Shown: one piece after another, positions 17,736 through 26,719 of the stretch
How the letters are laid out: each line of letters opens with the position of its first letter
Numbering within the stretch: the stretch's first letter is position 1
Origin: Thermoplasmata archaeon
GTDB lineage: Archaea > Thermoplasmatota > Thermoplasmata > Lutacidiplasmatales > UBA184
DNA: 64,000 nucleotides
Reading direction: 5' to 3'
Assembly: GCA_021816865.1 (NCBI GenBank)
Contig: JAKAWX010000005.1
Location: 62,001-126,000, forward strand
Position numbers and translations under genes: made by a program
The notes under the pieces: generated by a model
Databases searched by the model: none
What the model saw: only the letters and a program-made list of their open reading frames with translations
Told to the model about the DNA's origin: nothing

Positions 17736-18692
17736 TTACGCGCGGCGTTCGGAGCGATGCCGGGCGAGCGCGCTCAGTCCCTCGTAGAGGACCGTCGCGG
17801 CGGCGAGGGCCGTCACCTGGCCCGTGTGGTCGTACTGGGGCGCGACCTCGACCACGTCGAACCCGACGACGTCGAGCGCGTGCAGCGGACGAAGGACCCG
17901 GACCAGCTCGCGCGTCGAGAGGCCGCCCGGTTCGGGGGTCCCGGTGCCGGGGGCGAACGCGGGGTCGAGGGTGTCGATGTCGACCGAGACGTAGGTCGGT
18001 CCGTCCCCGATCGCCCGGACGAGCGCGGACGCGACCCCCTCGGGCCCGAGCGAGTCGAGGTCCTCGGTGGTGAACGTCCGGTCGACGTACCGGGCGTTGT
18101 TCTCGACGTCCTCGGCCGAGTAGAGCGAACTGCGGATCCCGACCTGGAAGACCCCGCCCTTCTCGATCAGGCCCTCTTCGTAGGCCCGGCGGACCCACGT
18201 GCCGTGCGTGTACTTCTTGCCGCCCCAGTAGGTGTCCCACGTGTCGTAGTGCGCATCGAAGTGGAGGAGGCGGACCGGTCGACCGGTCGCGGCCTTTTGG
18301 GCGCGGAGGATCGGTAGCGTGATCGAGTGGTCCCCGCCGCCGACGAACGGCACGACGCCCGCCGCGAACAGCGGACGCATCCCGTCCTCGATACGCCGGA
18401 ACGTGTCGTCGAGGAACCCGGGGACGGGGTCGATGTCCCCGAAGTCGACCGTCTCGAGGACCCGGAACGGGTAGACTTTCTGGAAGAGGTGGTACGACCG
18501 CAGCAGCCGCGAGTGGTTGCGGATCGCCGACGGTCCTTCGCGGGCCCCGCTGCGGAAGCTCGTCGCATCGTCCCACGGGATCCCGACGAACGCGGAGCCG
18601 ACCCCCTCGAGGTCGGTCGTGTGGGGGAGCCGGGCGAACGTCGCGATCTGGGCGAATCGGGGCGACCGGGCCGGGTCGGTCGGCTCGGTCAT
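17736..18692 (-). CDS. speB: Agmatinase/arginase family ureohydrolase
   Basis: 318 residues. All manganese-binding blocks of ureohydrolases are present: 'PFVGGGDHSITLPI', 'RLLHFDAHYDTWD' and 'YVSVDIDTLDPAFAPGTGTPEPGG'. These give the two-metal site that hydrolyses guanidinium groups to urea. In archaea such proteins are most often agmatinases feeding polyamine synthesis, though guanidinobutyrase or formiminoglutamase activity is possible. Start ATG 18692 is just before 'TEPTDPARS'. It lies 23 bases downstream of the amino-acid permease on the same strand, suggesting co-transcription with uptake of a basic amino acid or amine. Confidence 0.9.
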   Translation of the reverse strand: MTEPTDPARSPRFAQIATFARLPHTTDLEGVGSAFVGIPWDDATSFRSGAREGPSAIRNHSRLLRSYHLFQKVYPFRVLETVDFGDIDPVPGFLDDTFRRIEDGMRPLFAAGVVPFVGGGDHSITLPILRAQKAATGRPVRLLHFDAHYDTWDTYWGGKKYTHGTWVRRAYEEGLIEKGGVFQVGIRSSLYSAEDVENNARYVDRTFTTEDLDSLGPEGVASALVRAIGDGPTYVSVDIDTLDPAFAPGTGTPEPGGLSTRELVRVLRPLHALDVVGFDVVEVAPQYDHTGQVTALAAATVLYEGLSALARHRSERRA

Positions 18693-18715
18693 CCTCGGAC
18701 GTCCGCCGACCCGAC

Positions 18716-20386
18716 CTAATCGGGCGGGAGCTCCTTGAACGCGAGCGAGATGTCGATACCGGACCGCCGGAGGTGGTAGGCGCGGGCCGAGAAGTACCAG
18801 ACCGCGGAGACGACCAGCACGAGGACGATCGCAATGTAGCCGGTCTGCTGGTTCGAGGAGGTGAACGCCGCCGCCGAGCCGAGGAGGGGCAACGTCGCGA
18901 CCAGGTACGCCGAGACCGCGGTGATCCCGAACGACACGATCCCGGCGAGGGTGTAGAGGGGTTTCTTGCGCATCATGCCGAGCCGGGCGAGCGAGAGCGA
19001 CGAGAGGCTCACCGAGATCATCGGCAGGAAGAACAAGAGGAAGACGAACGGCGTGTAGAGCTCGGTGTAGTTGTAGGTCATCAATGGCATCAGGATGAGC
19101 CCGAGGATCGAGATGATCACGATGCCGACGATCGGGGAGTGCGTCGAGCGCGTGGTCGTGCTCATGAACCGCGGGAAGAGCCGGTCGAGCGAGAACGAGA
19201 GCGCGTACCGGGAGAAGATGTAGAGGCCGAGGATGACCCAGAGGGCGTACCACGTCACCGACCCGAGGAAGATGATGCCGATCAGCAGGTTGTTGCCGTG
19301 CGCCGCCATCATCGGGTAGGACGTGAGGCCGGCCGCGAACGGCAGGAAGTACTGCGGGTTGCCGCCGTAGAGCCCGTAGAGCTGCGACGACGTCCCGTTG
19401 AGGAAGTTCATGCCGACGACCTGCTCGAACTCGAAGATCAGGAGGACGGAGAAGATCACCGCGAGCAGGAACGAGACCGTCATCCCGAGCCGGACGGTCC
19501 GCGAGCTGCGCCGGAACTCGCCCGCGATGTAGCTCGGCGCCGTCGTGAACATGAAATAGAACGCGAAGATCAGCGGCACGAACTCGAGCGTGTTCGTCCA
19601 GGACGAGCCGTACGCGCCGAACTGCGAGGAGCCGTACGCGGCGAGGTACTGGTAGGCGCCGGGCGCGGCCCCCTGGTTGACCATGAAGTTGTTGACCGCG
19701 TTCACGAAGGCCGAGTGACCCATCGCCGCCAGAAGGACCACCGAGACGATCAGTCCGAGAAGCTCGAGCATCAGCATGCCCGAGAAGATGCGGAACGCGG
19801 GCCGCGGCTTGAGGGTCACATAGAGGACCATCGCGACGACGGTGAGCAGCTCGCCGATGATCACTACGTCGAGGTTGTTCAGCGTCGGGAGGCCCAGACT
19901 GAGCAGGTTCCCCCAGCTGACGAACGCCGCGTTGCCGGTGATCGACCCCCACGCGCCGAACCCGGGCCCGACCGAAAGCGTGACGAACCAGTACGGAAGG
20001 ACCGCGGCGTAGATGATGACGTTCATCATCCGGGCCGCGCCCGAGACGAATCCGAAGTACGGGTGGAGGAGTCGGGACGCGTAGACGTACTCCCCGCCCG
20101 AACGGGGCATCTCGATGCTCATGATCGTGTACGTCACGACGATCGGCACCGCGATGAGCGCCGCGATGAGCGTGGCGTCCATCAGGTTCGCGCCGGTCAC
20201 GAAGAGCAGGATCGTGAAGAACAACCCAAATGCAGGCCCCGGGCCAAGCGAGATGAGGTTGATCGAGAACGACTCGAACGCCCCCAGCTCCTTGACGAGA
20301 CCGCTCGACTTTCGGGCAAAGACCGTCGGGCTCGCCGTCGGCGTCGACGCGTCGGAGGTCCCCGGATTCGTGGTTTCACCGCTCAT
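18716..20386 (-). CDS. APC-superfamily amino-acid permease
   Basis: 556 residues with about 12-14 hydrophobic helices. The first helix region has 'SINLISLGPGPAFGLFF', followed by 'EMPRSGGEYVYASRLLHP', the classic consensus of APC permeases, and 'GEFRRSSRTVRLGM' after helix 8. The C-terminus is cytosolic. The likely role is proton- or sodium-coupled uptake of an amino acid or amine. It is upstream of the ureohydrolase, so arginine, agmatine or a related compound is a reasonable but unproven substrate. Confidence 0.9.
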   Translation of the reverse strand: MSGETTNPGTSDASTPTASPTVFARKSSGLVKELGAFESFSINLISLGPGPAFGLFFTILLFVTGANLMDATLIAALIAVPIVVTYTIMSIEMPRSGGEYVYASRLLHPYFGFVSGAARMMNVIIYAAVLPYWFVTLSVGPGFGAWGSITGNAAFVSWGNLLSLGLPTLNNLDVVIIGELLTVVAMVLYVTLKPRPAFRIFSGMLMLELLGLIVSVVLLAAMGHSAFVNAVNNFMVNQGAAPGAYQYLAAYGSSQFGAYGSSWTNTLEFVPLIFAFYFMFTTAPSYIAGEFRRSSRTVRLGMTVSFLLAVIFSVLLIFEFEQVVGMNFLNGTSSQLYGLYGGNPQYFLPFAAGLTSYPMMAAHGNNLLIGIIFLGSVTWYALWVILGLYIFSRYALSFSLDRLFPRFMSTTTRSTHSPIVGIVIISILGLILMPLMTYNYTELYTPFVFLLFFLPMISVSLSSLSLARLGMMRKKPLYTLAGIVSFGITAVSAYLVATLPLLGSAAAFTSSNQQTGYIAIVLVLVVSAVWYFSARAYHLRRSGIDISLAFKELPPD

Positions 20387-20661
20387 GAGTTGGTTACGCT
20401 CAAGCGAGAGTGGGAAGCACGGCCGATTCTCCTCCGAAGCGACCCGTCCGTCGATCGGTGGAGCGGCCGGGCGATCTTCGGATCCCCCGTCCCCCGCACG
20501 CGCGCTGCTAATGGGACGCGCTATTTAATCCGGCGGAAAACGACCGGCGCCGAAACCCCGTGTGTCTCGCCGTTTCTGCGCGTAACATCCCCGCGGCCTG
20601 CCCATCCGCCGCGGCGTCCAGGAAAGACGCTTTACCCCGTCCGAGCTCGGGAGCCGTGACG
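20387..20661. promoter_or_regulatory. Divergent control region with AT-rich box at 20521-20529
   Basis: About 275 bases between the permease and aminotransferase starts. 'ctatttaat' at 20521-20529 is an excellent TATA-like sequence in either orientation, but it is about 135 bases from both starts. A second, weaker 'ctttaccc' at 20631-20638 is correctly placed for a leaderless aminotransferase transcript. The first box may serve a long permease leader or a small unannotated transcript. Confidence 0.4.
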
Positions 20662-21882
20662 ATGAGGATCGTCGGACCGAAACGCCCGGACCGCCTGCCG
20701 CTGAGGATCGACGACCCGCGCGTCAGCGAGCGAGTGCAGCGATTCCCCGAATCCGTGATACGAGAAATGACGCGGATCGCGGACCTCCACCACGCGGTCA
20801 ACCTGGCCCAGGGGTTCCCGGACTTCGAGCCACCGCCCGAGGTCGTCGCGGCCGCCCAGGCCGCCATCGGGTCGGGCGGGAACCAGTACTCGGTCACCTG
20901 GGGGACGCCCGGGCTTCGCCGCGCGATCGCCGATAAGGGGCGTTCGTTCAACGGTATCGACGCCGACCCTGAGACGAACGTCGTCGTCACCTGCGGGGCG
21001 ACCGAAGCGATGATGGCCGCCATGCTGGCGATCGTCGATCCCGGTGACGAGGTCGTCGTGACCGAGCCGTTCTACGAGAACTACGGACCGGACGCGGTCG
21101 TGAGCGGAGCGGTCGTGCGCACGGTGCCTCTCAAGGAACCGGACTGGTCGCTCGACGAGGAGCGCCTCAAGGCGGCCGTCTCCCCAAAGACACGGGCGAT
21201 CGTGGTCAACACGCCGAACAACCCGAGCGGTCGCGTCTTCACGCGGTCCGAGCTCGGTCTTCTCGCCGACCTCTGCGTCGACCACGACGTGGTCGCGGTG
21301 ACCGACGAGATCTACGAGCACATCGTTTTCGACGGACGCCGCCATCTCTCGCTCGCGACGCTCCCCGGCATGGCCGAGCGGACGATCACGATCGACGGGG
21401 TGTCGAAGACCTACAGCGCGACCGGCTGGAGGGTCGGGTGGGCGATCGCCCCCCCGACGCTCGCCGCCGCGATGCGACGCGCCCACGATTTCCTCACCGT
21501 CTGCGCGCCGCACGCCTTCCAGGTCGCCGCGGAAGTCGCGCTCCGGCTCCCGGCCTCGTACTACACCCAGCTCGCCGCGGGCTATCAGAGGAAGCGGGAC
21601 CGCTTCGTCGAGGGGATCCGACGCGCCGGGCTCCGCTGCCGGCCGCCCGAGGGGGCGTACTACGTCCTCGCCGATTTCACGGAGTTCCCGTTCGCCGACG
21701 ACTGGGAGTTCGCGATGGCGCTCGTCGAGCGCCTCGGCGTTGCAAGCGTCCCCGGGAGCAGTTTCTACTCGAACCCTGAGGACGGGGCGCGCTTCGTACG
21801 GTTCGCCTTCCCGAAAAAGGAGGCGACGCTCGACGACGCCCTGGCCCGCCTCGCGGGTCTCGATGCCCTGCGGGCGGGCTAG
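20662..21882 (+). CDS. Class I/II pyridoxal-phosphate aminotransferase
   Basis: 406 residues. Signature blocks are 'NLAQGFPDFEPPPEV', 'QYSVTWGTPGLRRAIA', 'VVVTCGATEAMMAAML', 'VVNTPNNPSGRVF', 'VTDEIYEHIVFDG' and the PLP-lysine region 'TITIDGVSKTYSATGWRVGW', with the Schiff-base Lys in 'SKTYS'. This fits fold-type I aminotransferases of the aspartate/kynurenine/methionine group. The amino-group donor cannot be fixed from sequence alone. I use ATG 20662; the ORF-track extension has no conserved content. Confidence 0.93.
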   Translation: MRIVGPKRPDRLPLRIDDPRVSERVQRFPESVIREMTRIADLHHAVNLAQGFPDFEPPPEVVAAAQAAIGSGGNQYSVTWGTPGLRRAIADKGRSFNGIDADPETNVVVTCGATEAMMAAMLAIVDPGDEVVVTEPFYENYGPDAVVSGAVVRTVPLKEPDWSLDEERLKAAVSPKTRAIVVNTPNNPSGRVFTRSELGLLADLCVDHDVVAVTDEIYEHIVFDGRRHLSLATLPGMAERTITIDGVSKTYSATGWRVGWAIAPPTLAAAMRRAHDFLTVCAPHAFQVAAEVALRLPASYYTQLAAGYQRKRDRFVEGIRRAGLRCRPPEGAYYVLADFTEFPFADDWEFAMALVERLGVASVPGSSFYSNPEDGARFVRFAFPKKEATLDDALARLAGLDALRAG

Positions 21883-21892
21883 GCGGGGACCG

Positions 21893-22729
21893 CTAGGAAA
21901 CGGTCCGCGCGGAGCCGCTCGCGCGCGTCGGGCCGTCCGCGGGACCGGGGGATACGATCGTCATGCGCGCGTCCTCGTCGACGTCGTTGAGAGCGGTCGG
22001 GCGCTTCGCCGTCGGCAAGAGGCCAAAGTCCATCCGGGTCTCAAGGATCCCCTCCTCCGCGCCGATGTGCTCGAGGCGGCCGAACGGGTCGGTGAGGCTC
22101 GACTGGCCCGGGAAGACGGCGCCGCGCTCGAGACCGGTTCGATTCGCGACGGCGACGAAGAGCCCGTGGGAGAACGCGGTCGCGATCGCAAGGTGGTTGT
22201 ACACCTCGAGCCCGGCGAGCGGCCCGCTCGCCTCCTCGGCCCAGGCCATCGGGACGAGGATCGCTTCCGCCCCTTGGTGGGAGTAGTACGACCCCAGTTC
22301 GGGGAACTGGAGGTCGTAGCAGACCTCGATCCCGAGCCGGTGACCCTGGAACTCGACGAGCAGCGGCCGGTCGCCCGGGCGGAAGATCCGCTTCTCCTTG
22401 TTCCAGAGATGGATCTTCCGGTAGATCCGGGTCCCGTCCGGACCCACGACGTACGCGCTGTTGAAGAGCTGGCCGTCCGCTTCCTCGGCGAACCCCCCGA
22501 CGAGCAGGCGCGCGCGGCGTCGTGCGATCTCCTCGAGCGGCGCGAGCGCGGCGCGGACGTCGGTGTACCCGCGGATCTCCTCCGGTCCCTCGTAGCAGTA
22601 CCCGCACGAAGAGAGCTCGGGGAACAGCACGACATCCGCTTCGCTCGCCTCCGCCCACTGCCGGATCCGCTTCCAGTTCTCGTCCCGACCCGGAAACTCC
22701 GGCGTGAACTGCACGATGGACAACCGCAT
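21893..22729 (-). CDS. Carbon-nitrogen hydrolase (nitrilase family amidase)
   Basis: 278 residues. The catalytic triad is visible: Glu in 'DVVLFPELSSCGYC', Lys in 'RIYRKIHLWNKE' and Cys in 'GIEVCYDLQFPEL'. 'ARLLVGGFAE' and 'VVANRTGLERG' are further family blocks. Members hydrolyse amides such as N-carbamoylputrescine, omega-amides or amino-acid amides. The ATG at 22729 lies about 30 bases after a 'tttgtagg' box, so I prefer it to the TTG in the track. It is convergent with the aminotransferase; an omega-amidase working with that enzyme is a possibility. Confidence 0.92.
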   Translation of the reverse strand: MRLSIVQFTPEFPGRDENWKRIRQWAEASEADVVLFPELSSCGYCYEGPEEIRGYTDVRAALAPLEEIARRRARLLVGGFAEEADGQLFNSAYVVGPDGTRIYRKIHLWNKEKRIFRPGDRPLLVEFQGHRLGIEVCYDLQFPELGSYYSHQGAEAILVPMAWAEEASGPLAGLEVYNHLAIATAFSHGLFVAVANRTGLERGAVFPGQSSLTDPFGRLEHIGAEEGILETRMDFGLLPTAKRPTALNDVDEDARMTIVSPGPADGPTRASGSARTVS

Positions 22730-22812
22730 CGTCCGTCCCAAGGCGCGGCGGCCTACAAAGCCTTCGAGGTCGGGTGGCGGACGCAGCCGTCCGCACCCGC
22801 CGCCGCGAAGAG

Positions 22813-22820
22813 GTATCTAC
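22813..22820 (+). promoter_or_regulatory. TATA-like box for the following gene
   Basis: 'gtatctac' is centred 27 bases before GTG 22843, supporting that start and a leaderless transcript. Confidence 0.45.
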
Positions 22821-22842
22821 CGGCGACGGTCCTCTTGGCTCC

Positions 22843-23475
22843 GTGCCGCCGCCACGACCCACCGGACCGGCCGTCTCCGCACCCGACCTGACCGGACCGA
22901 CGTCGATCCTCAACTGGCCGGTCGCCAGCTCGGGAAAGGGCCGGAAGGCCCGGGCGCGACCGTACTCGCACGTTCACCTCGAGATCGACCTCGAGCCCGA
23001 CGGGGCGCCCCCCTCGGCCAGCCCGATCGTCCGAAAGCTCGAAGCCCTCGTGCGCGAGCGCGAGGTCGTCGAGTCCGCCGACCTCCTCGGTCTCGCCGCC
23101 CGGCTCCTCCACGCCCTCTCGGCCGCCGGGTTCACGCGCGTCGCAGCATGGTCGTTCGAACCGGACGTCACCCTTCCGTCGCCCGCGACCGTTCGCGACC
23201 GGACGAGAGAGCCGGTCGGCCATCTTCTGGACGCCCTCCGGGACTCGAAGGAGCCTCGACTCGCGACGGCCCGGTCGTTCTCGGTGACCCTCACCGAGCC
23301 CGGCCCCAACCGAGTCGAGGCCTTGCTCCGTCGGGTCCACCGGGAACGACGGCACTCCCTGTCGCTCGACCTTCGCGGCACGATTCCCGAAGCGGGGCTG
23401 AAGGAGATCGTCACCGCCGTCCGGGAACGCCTCCCCGTACGTCGGTCGGCGGTCACGGCGTACGCCCGGCACTGA
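22843..23475 (+). CDS. Soluble protein, unknown function
   Basis: About 210 residues from GTG 22843; the ORF track starts 23 codons earlier, but those residues are Arg-rich and overlap the promoter box. The body has alternating helices and strands: 'HVHLEIDLEPDG', 'VRKLEALVREREVVESADLL', 'LLHALSAAGFTRVAAWSF' and 'RHSLSLDLRGTIPEAGLKEIV'. No catalytic motif or membrane segment was recognised. It is divergent from the amidase and sits 116 bases before a membrane protein. Confidence 0.55.
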   Translation: MPPPRPTGPAVSAPDLTGPTSILNWPVASSGKGRKARARPYSHVHLEIDLEPDGAPPSASPIVRKLEALVREREVVESADLLGLAARLLHALSAAGFTRVAAWSFEPDVTLPSPATVRDRTREPVGHLLDALRDSKEPRLATARSFSVTLTEPGPNRVEALLRRVHRERRHSLSLDLRGTIPEAGLKEIVTAVRERLPVRRSAVTAYARH

Positions 23476-23591
23476 CGGCCCCCGGCCGCACCGAACCGTT
23501 ATGACCGTCCCGCCTCTCTCCGCGCGAGCAAGCGGCCGACGGCGCGGCGGGCGTCCCCGCGTCGTCGAACCGCCGGCCGAGGTTCGCGCGA

Positions 23592-24296
23592 ATGCTCCTC
23601 CTCTACGTCCCGGCCCTTCTCGTGGCCTTCGTCATCACCCTTCTCGAGATGACCGAAGTGGTCGCGCTCGTCTTCGCCCTCGGTGCCGACCAGCGAACGA
23701 TCGCCCACGGCGCCCTCGGAGCGATCGGGGGGACGGCGACGGTCGCGCTCGTCGCGCTCGGGTTCGGCGCCCTCTTCCTCGCCTTCCCAAGGGACGACCT
23801 TCTCTGGGTGTCGGCGGCCGTTCTCGCCGGGTTCGGGGTCTTCCTGTTCCGCAGCACGCTGCGGACCTACCGGCGGGAGAGGGCGGCCGCCGCGGGAGCG
23901 CCCACTCCCCTTCATCGACCCGTCGTCCAGTTCGCGGGCGGGTTCTCGGTGGGAGCGATCGAAGCGACCGAGGCGGTGGTCGTCCTCCTCGCGCTCGCCG
24001 CCGCCGGTTACGCCGCGAGCGCCATCGTGGGGGCGCTTGTCGCGGGCGTCGTCCTCGTGGTCGCGACCGCCCTCGTGCACGAGCGGATCCGGCGCATCAA
24101 GGTCCCCTGGCTCAAGCTCGGCGCGACCTCGCTCCTGTTCGCGTTCTCGGTCTTCTGGTTCGGTGAGGCGACGAATTATTCCTGGCCCGGGAGCGACCTC
24201 ATCCTGGTCGCCCTGTTCCTCGCCGGCGTGGTGATCGTCCGCACCGCGGTCGAGGTTGGATTGCGGCGGACCCGGTCGCTCGGGACCGCGCCCTGA
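23592..24296 (+). CDS. Multi-spanning membrane protein with paired acidic helices
   Basis: 234 residues with six or seven membrane helices. Two halves carry similar acidic motifs inside the membrane: 'FVITLLEMTEVVALVFALG' in helix 1 and 'GFSVGAIEATEAVVVLLAL' in helix 4. Such duplicated Glu-containing helices are typical of small cation transporters (UPF0016/GDT1-like or LysE-like superfamilies). I infer a transporter for a cation, possibly Mn or Ca, but this is not proven. It starts at ATG 23592 and stands alone. Confidence 0.65.
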   Translation: MLLLYVPALLVAFVITLLEMTEVVALVFALGADQRTIAHGALGAIGGTATVALVALGFGALFLAFPRDDLLWVSAAVLAGFGVFLFRSTLRTYRRERAAAAGAPTPLHRPVVQFAGGFSVGAIEATEAVVVLLALAAAGYAASAIVGALVAGVVLVVATALVHERIRRIKVPWLKLGATSLLFAFSVFWFGEATNYSWPGSDLILVALFLAGVVIVRTAVEVGLRRTRSLGTAP

Positions 24297-24337
24297 GCCG
24301 GCCGGCGCTCTCCCGAGAGCCCTTCGCACGACCCGCC

Positions 24338-24532
24338 CTAGGGCGCGACGCGTGCCGGCGGGCGTTCGAGCGGCCGTGCTTCGGGCCGCGGCAGGTCGCT
24401 CCGGACGACGAGGCATCGGTCCCGACAGTGCGGGCAGGTCCCCCGAGCCCGCACGGGAATCTGCTCCGCGACCTGGCGGCACTCGTCGGCGAACTCATGC
24501 CCGCACATCGGACACGGATGCGAAGGTCGCAT
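24338..24532 (-). CDS. Small zinc-ribbon protein
   Basis: 64 residues from ATG 24532. Two metal-binding knuckles, 'HPCPMCGHEF' and 'GTCPHCRDRC', are separated by about 20 residues and would bind one zinc. The remainder is Pro/Arg-rich. An upstream GTG at 24613 would extend it by 27 residues of low-complexity sequence. The function is unknown; such proteins often act as small subunits or nucleic-acid binders. Confidence 0.55.
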   Translation of the reverse strand: MRPSHPCPMCGHEFADECRQVAEQIPVRARGTCPHCRDRCLVVRSDLPRPEARPLERPPARVAP

Positions 24533-24721
24533 CGGACCTCTCGTGGGAGGGTGGGACGGGAAGTCCTCGAACCGGCCCGGCCCCGCGGAGCTTCCCCCTA
24601 GGGTGACTTCCACGGGCAGATCGGCTTCCGGTTTCCGGGTGTTCCCGTCCTCCCGGACGAGCAGGCCATCCCCAGTACTTACCCCGCCCGTCAGGTCGGG
24701 TTCACCCGGCAGAGATCTGCG

Positions 24722-25400
24722 CTATGGAAGGGGACGCGCGTCGCGCCCGAGGTCCGGCCCCCTGAGGTCGAGGAAGGACCGTAACGCCCTCTTGGGCGAG
24801 CCGGTCAGGATCGCGACCCCCCGATGGTGCCTACCGCCCGCCCTGGCGAATGTCACGGCGTCGAGCGCATCGTGGGTGAGGGCCGGCTTCGCGAGGTCTC
24901 CCCCAAGGCCGAGGGAGACGAGGTGTCGCTGCAAAGCGGCCACGCCGGCCCGCTTTCGCGGGGTCCCGAGGAGGTCTTGGGAACCGCCGGGGTATCCCTC
25001 GAGGACCTCGATCCTCCTCTGTCGCAGGGTCACGGCGAGCCGCATCCTCCCGTCGGTCAGCATTCGAATCGGGCCGCGCGTCAGCGGAAAGAACCGGATC
25101 CCGAGACGGCGGAGCTCGCGATCCCACTCACGGAAGGGCGGTGCCGACCGGTCGTACAAGGTCGCTCGACCCAAGGGAGCGAGAGCGGGGCGTCGATCAC
25201 GACGAGCGAGGGCCGAACGCGGTCGACGAGGGTCAGGACCTGGACGTCGGCGTAGACGCCGGACGCCGTCCAGCGGGCCGCCCCGAGCCGGACGCCGGCG
25301 CCGTTCGCCCGCGCCGGGGAGCCGGCGAGGTCGCCCCGAGGACCAGACGAACGGGATCCCTGGCCCGTTCCGGTCGTTGCGAACCCGGTCCAGAGGTCAC
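24722..25400 (-). pseudogene. DUF429 family gene with two apparent frameshifts
   Basis: Three frames give successive pieces of one DUF429 protein (RNase H-like fold). The piece 'DPVRLVLG' is followed, in a second frame, by 'DLAGSPARANGAG' and 'RPSLVVIDAPLSLP', and in a third frame by 'REWDRELRRLGIRFFPLT', 'EVLEGYPGGSQDLLG' and 'LTHDALDAVTFA'. The expected family order is G-DLAGS...IDAPLSLP...R.CDRELRRLGI...E-YP...DALDA. Shifts fall at short homopolymers near 25333-25337 and 25172-25178, each fixed by adding one base. The family is a predicted nuclease of unknown substrate. Either the gene is dead or the assembly has two indels here. Confidence 0.75.
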
Positions 25401-25896
25401 CGCGGGCTCCCGGGAGGACGGCCCCCCGGCCACCGAGCGACGGAGCGCTCCCCTCGGCCGAGGGAACCGTGGACGAGAGGACGGGGCCGGAATCCCCCGT
25501 CTGCCGCGCCTCCCGGTCGATACGTCGCCGGTCGCGTGAGGCGCCGGGGTCCCGGTCAACGAGACCGAGGGTAAGGGACAGGGTCCGTGGGACGAAGTCT
25601 CTCGCCCCACGGGCAGGAGCTCGGGGCGGAGGATTCCGTCCCTTGCGCCCTCCGACCCGAACGGGAGGCCCCCCTCCTACCGAGCACGTGTTCCGGGCGC
25701 CGGGAGCCCCGTGGACGACGCGGGCCCGCTGCGGGAGAGAACCCCCCGCGCCCACCCGAAGTGGCGAGCGGCCGCACGCAGCGTGCCCGGGCGCTCGCAC
25801 CCACGGCTTAAGGCGCGACGCCACCCTGAGGCCAAGAATCCCAGCGAAGGAGAAGAAAAGGAAGGAAAGGGTTGGTCGCGGCTTCGCCGTCCCCGC
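25401..25896. other. Long non-coding stretch
   Basis: About 500 bases in which no frame gives a convincing protein; the ORF-track readings are Arg/Pro/Gly-rich shadows. Besides the polypurine tract that probably terminates the acetate transporter transcript, I see no repeat or RNA. Together with the broken DUF429 gene it makes this the least well-maintained part of the window. Confidence 0.5.
25846..25870 (-). terminator. Pyrimidine-rich terminator of the acetate transporter
   Basis: The minus strand reads 'ccctttccttccttttctt' starting 27 bases after the stop codon. Archaeal transcription ends at T-rich runs without a required hairpin, and this is the strongest such run in the neighbourhood. 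Confidence 0.5.
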
Positions 25897-26562
25897 CTAG
25901 GCCGGCAGGACCTTGCGCCCGTAGTTCCAGTTGGTCAGGTCCGCCGTGGCGACGTACCACGCCACGAGGCCGGTGAAGATGATCTCCCCGCCGACCGCCC
26001 AGTTCGCCGACCCGTCCGCCGCGAACGTCGACTGCCCGGCCGCCAAGCTGTAGAACTTGACGACGAGCAAGAGGAACGCGAGGAACAGGAACAGGAACAC
26101 CATGAAGATGCCCCAGCCGTGTTTCGGCGAATTGATCAGGAAGGTAAAGGTGAACATCATCCAGACGAACGAGAACCCGGCCACTCCATACAGCACCGGA
26201 GAGCCCGCGCCCGCCTGGCCAATGTACGTCGTCAGCATGAGCGTGAACGCCCACCAGAACGCTCCGTATCCCATGAACGCCGAACCGGCGAACATGTTCC
26301 CCTTTCGCAACGCGATCATCCCGGCGATCAGCTGGGCGGTCCCACCGAAAGCAAGGGCCATCCCATAGACCACCCAGTTACCCGAGAACCCCGCACCGTA
26401 CGGTGTTGGCAGGTTGCTGAGCCCGGCGATCATCGTCGTGGTCCCGAATCCCATCAGGCCCACGACGGCGGGGCTCGCCCACCATTCGGGTTTCTCCTCC
26501 ACTCGGGGGGGACCTTCCTCCATTCCACGCGCGGTTTCCATAGTCGGACCAGACGCTGGCAT
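25897..26562 (-). CDS. satP: Acetate uptake transporter (SatP/GPR1-FUN34-YaaH family)
   Basis: 221 residues with six membrane helices. 'EWWASPAVVGLMGFGTTTMI' corresponds to the family signature NPAPLGLxGFGxTT, 'YGMALAFGGTAQLIAGMIAL' to the second helix with AGxxE-like spacing, and 'TAFGGYG'-like 'SAFMGYGAFWWAFTLML' to the third. Members import acetate and succinate as anions with protons. I choose ATG 26562 because a TATA box lies 30 bases upstream. The adjacent stretch is non-coding, but the acetyl-CoA synthetase gene in this window supports acetate assimilation. Confidence 0.85.
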   Translation of the reverse strand: MPASGPTMETARGMEEGPPRVEEKPEWWASPAVVGLMGFGTTTMIAGLSNLPTPYGAGFSGNWVVYGMALAFGGTAQLIAGMIALRKGNMFAGSAFMGYGAFWWAFTLMLTTYIGQAGAGSPVLYGVAGFSFVWMMFTFTFLINSPKHGWGIFMVFLFLFLAFLLLVVKFYSLAAGQSTFAADGSANWAVGGEIIFTGLVAWYVATADLTNWNYGRKVLPA

Positions 26563-26587
26563 GCTATCGTCGCGCACGTCCTCCTAG

Positions 26588-26595
26588 TAGATAAT
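26588..26595 (-). promoter_or_regulatory. TATA box of the acetate transporter
   Basis: The minus strand reads 'attatcta', centred 30 bases before ATG 26562. An 'aggagg' tract between box and ATG is too far from the ATG for a normal ribosome site, so the transcript is probably leaderless or nearly so. Confidence 0.6.
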
Positions 26596-26685
26596 CCCTG
26601 TTTTCGACGGCCTAATTCTGTTACAGACCGGCCCTGCCGAACGCTCGGTCCCGGACGCCCGTCGGCCGTTCCGACCCGCCGCTCA

Positions 26686-26693
26686 CCTTAAGG
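26686..26693 (+). promoter_or_regulatory. TATA-like box for the small protein at 26720
   Basis: 'ccttaagg' is palindromic and centred 30 bases before ATG 26720, which fixes the start and suggests a leaderless transcript. Confidence 0.45.
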
Positions 26694-26719
26694 TGGACCG
26701 CGCCCCCTACGCTAAACCC

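Noticed and set aside
15796-18834. 1012-residue minus-strand ORF opposite phosphoesterase and ureohydrolase genes
   Set aside because: Shadow frame; the sense frames have metal-binding motifs.
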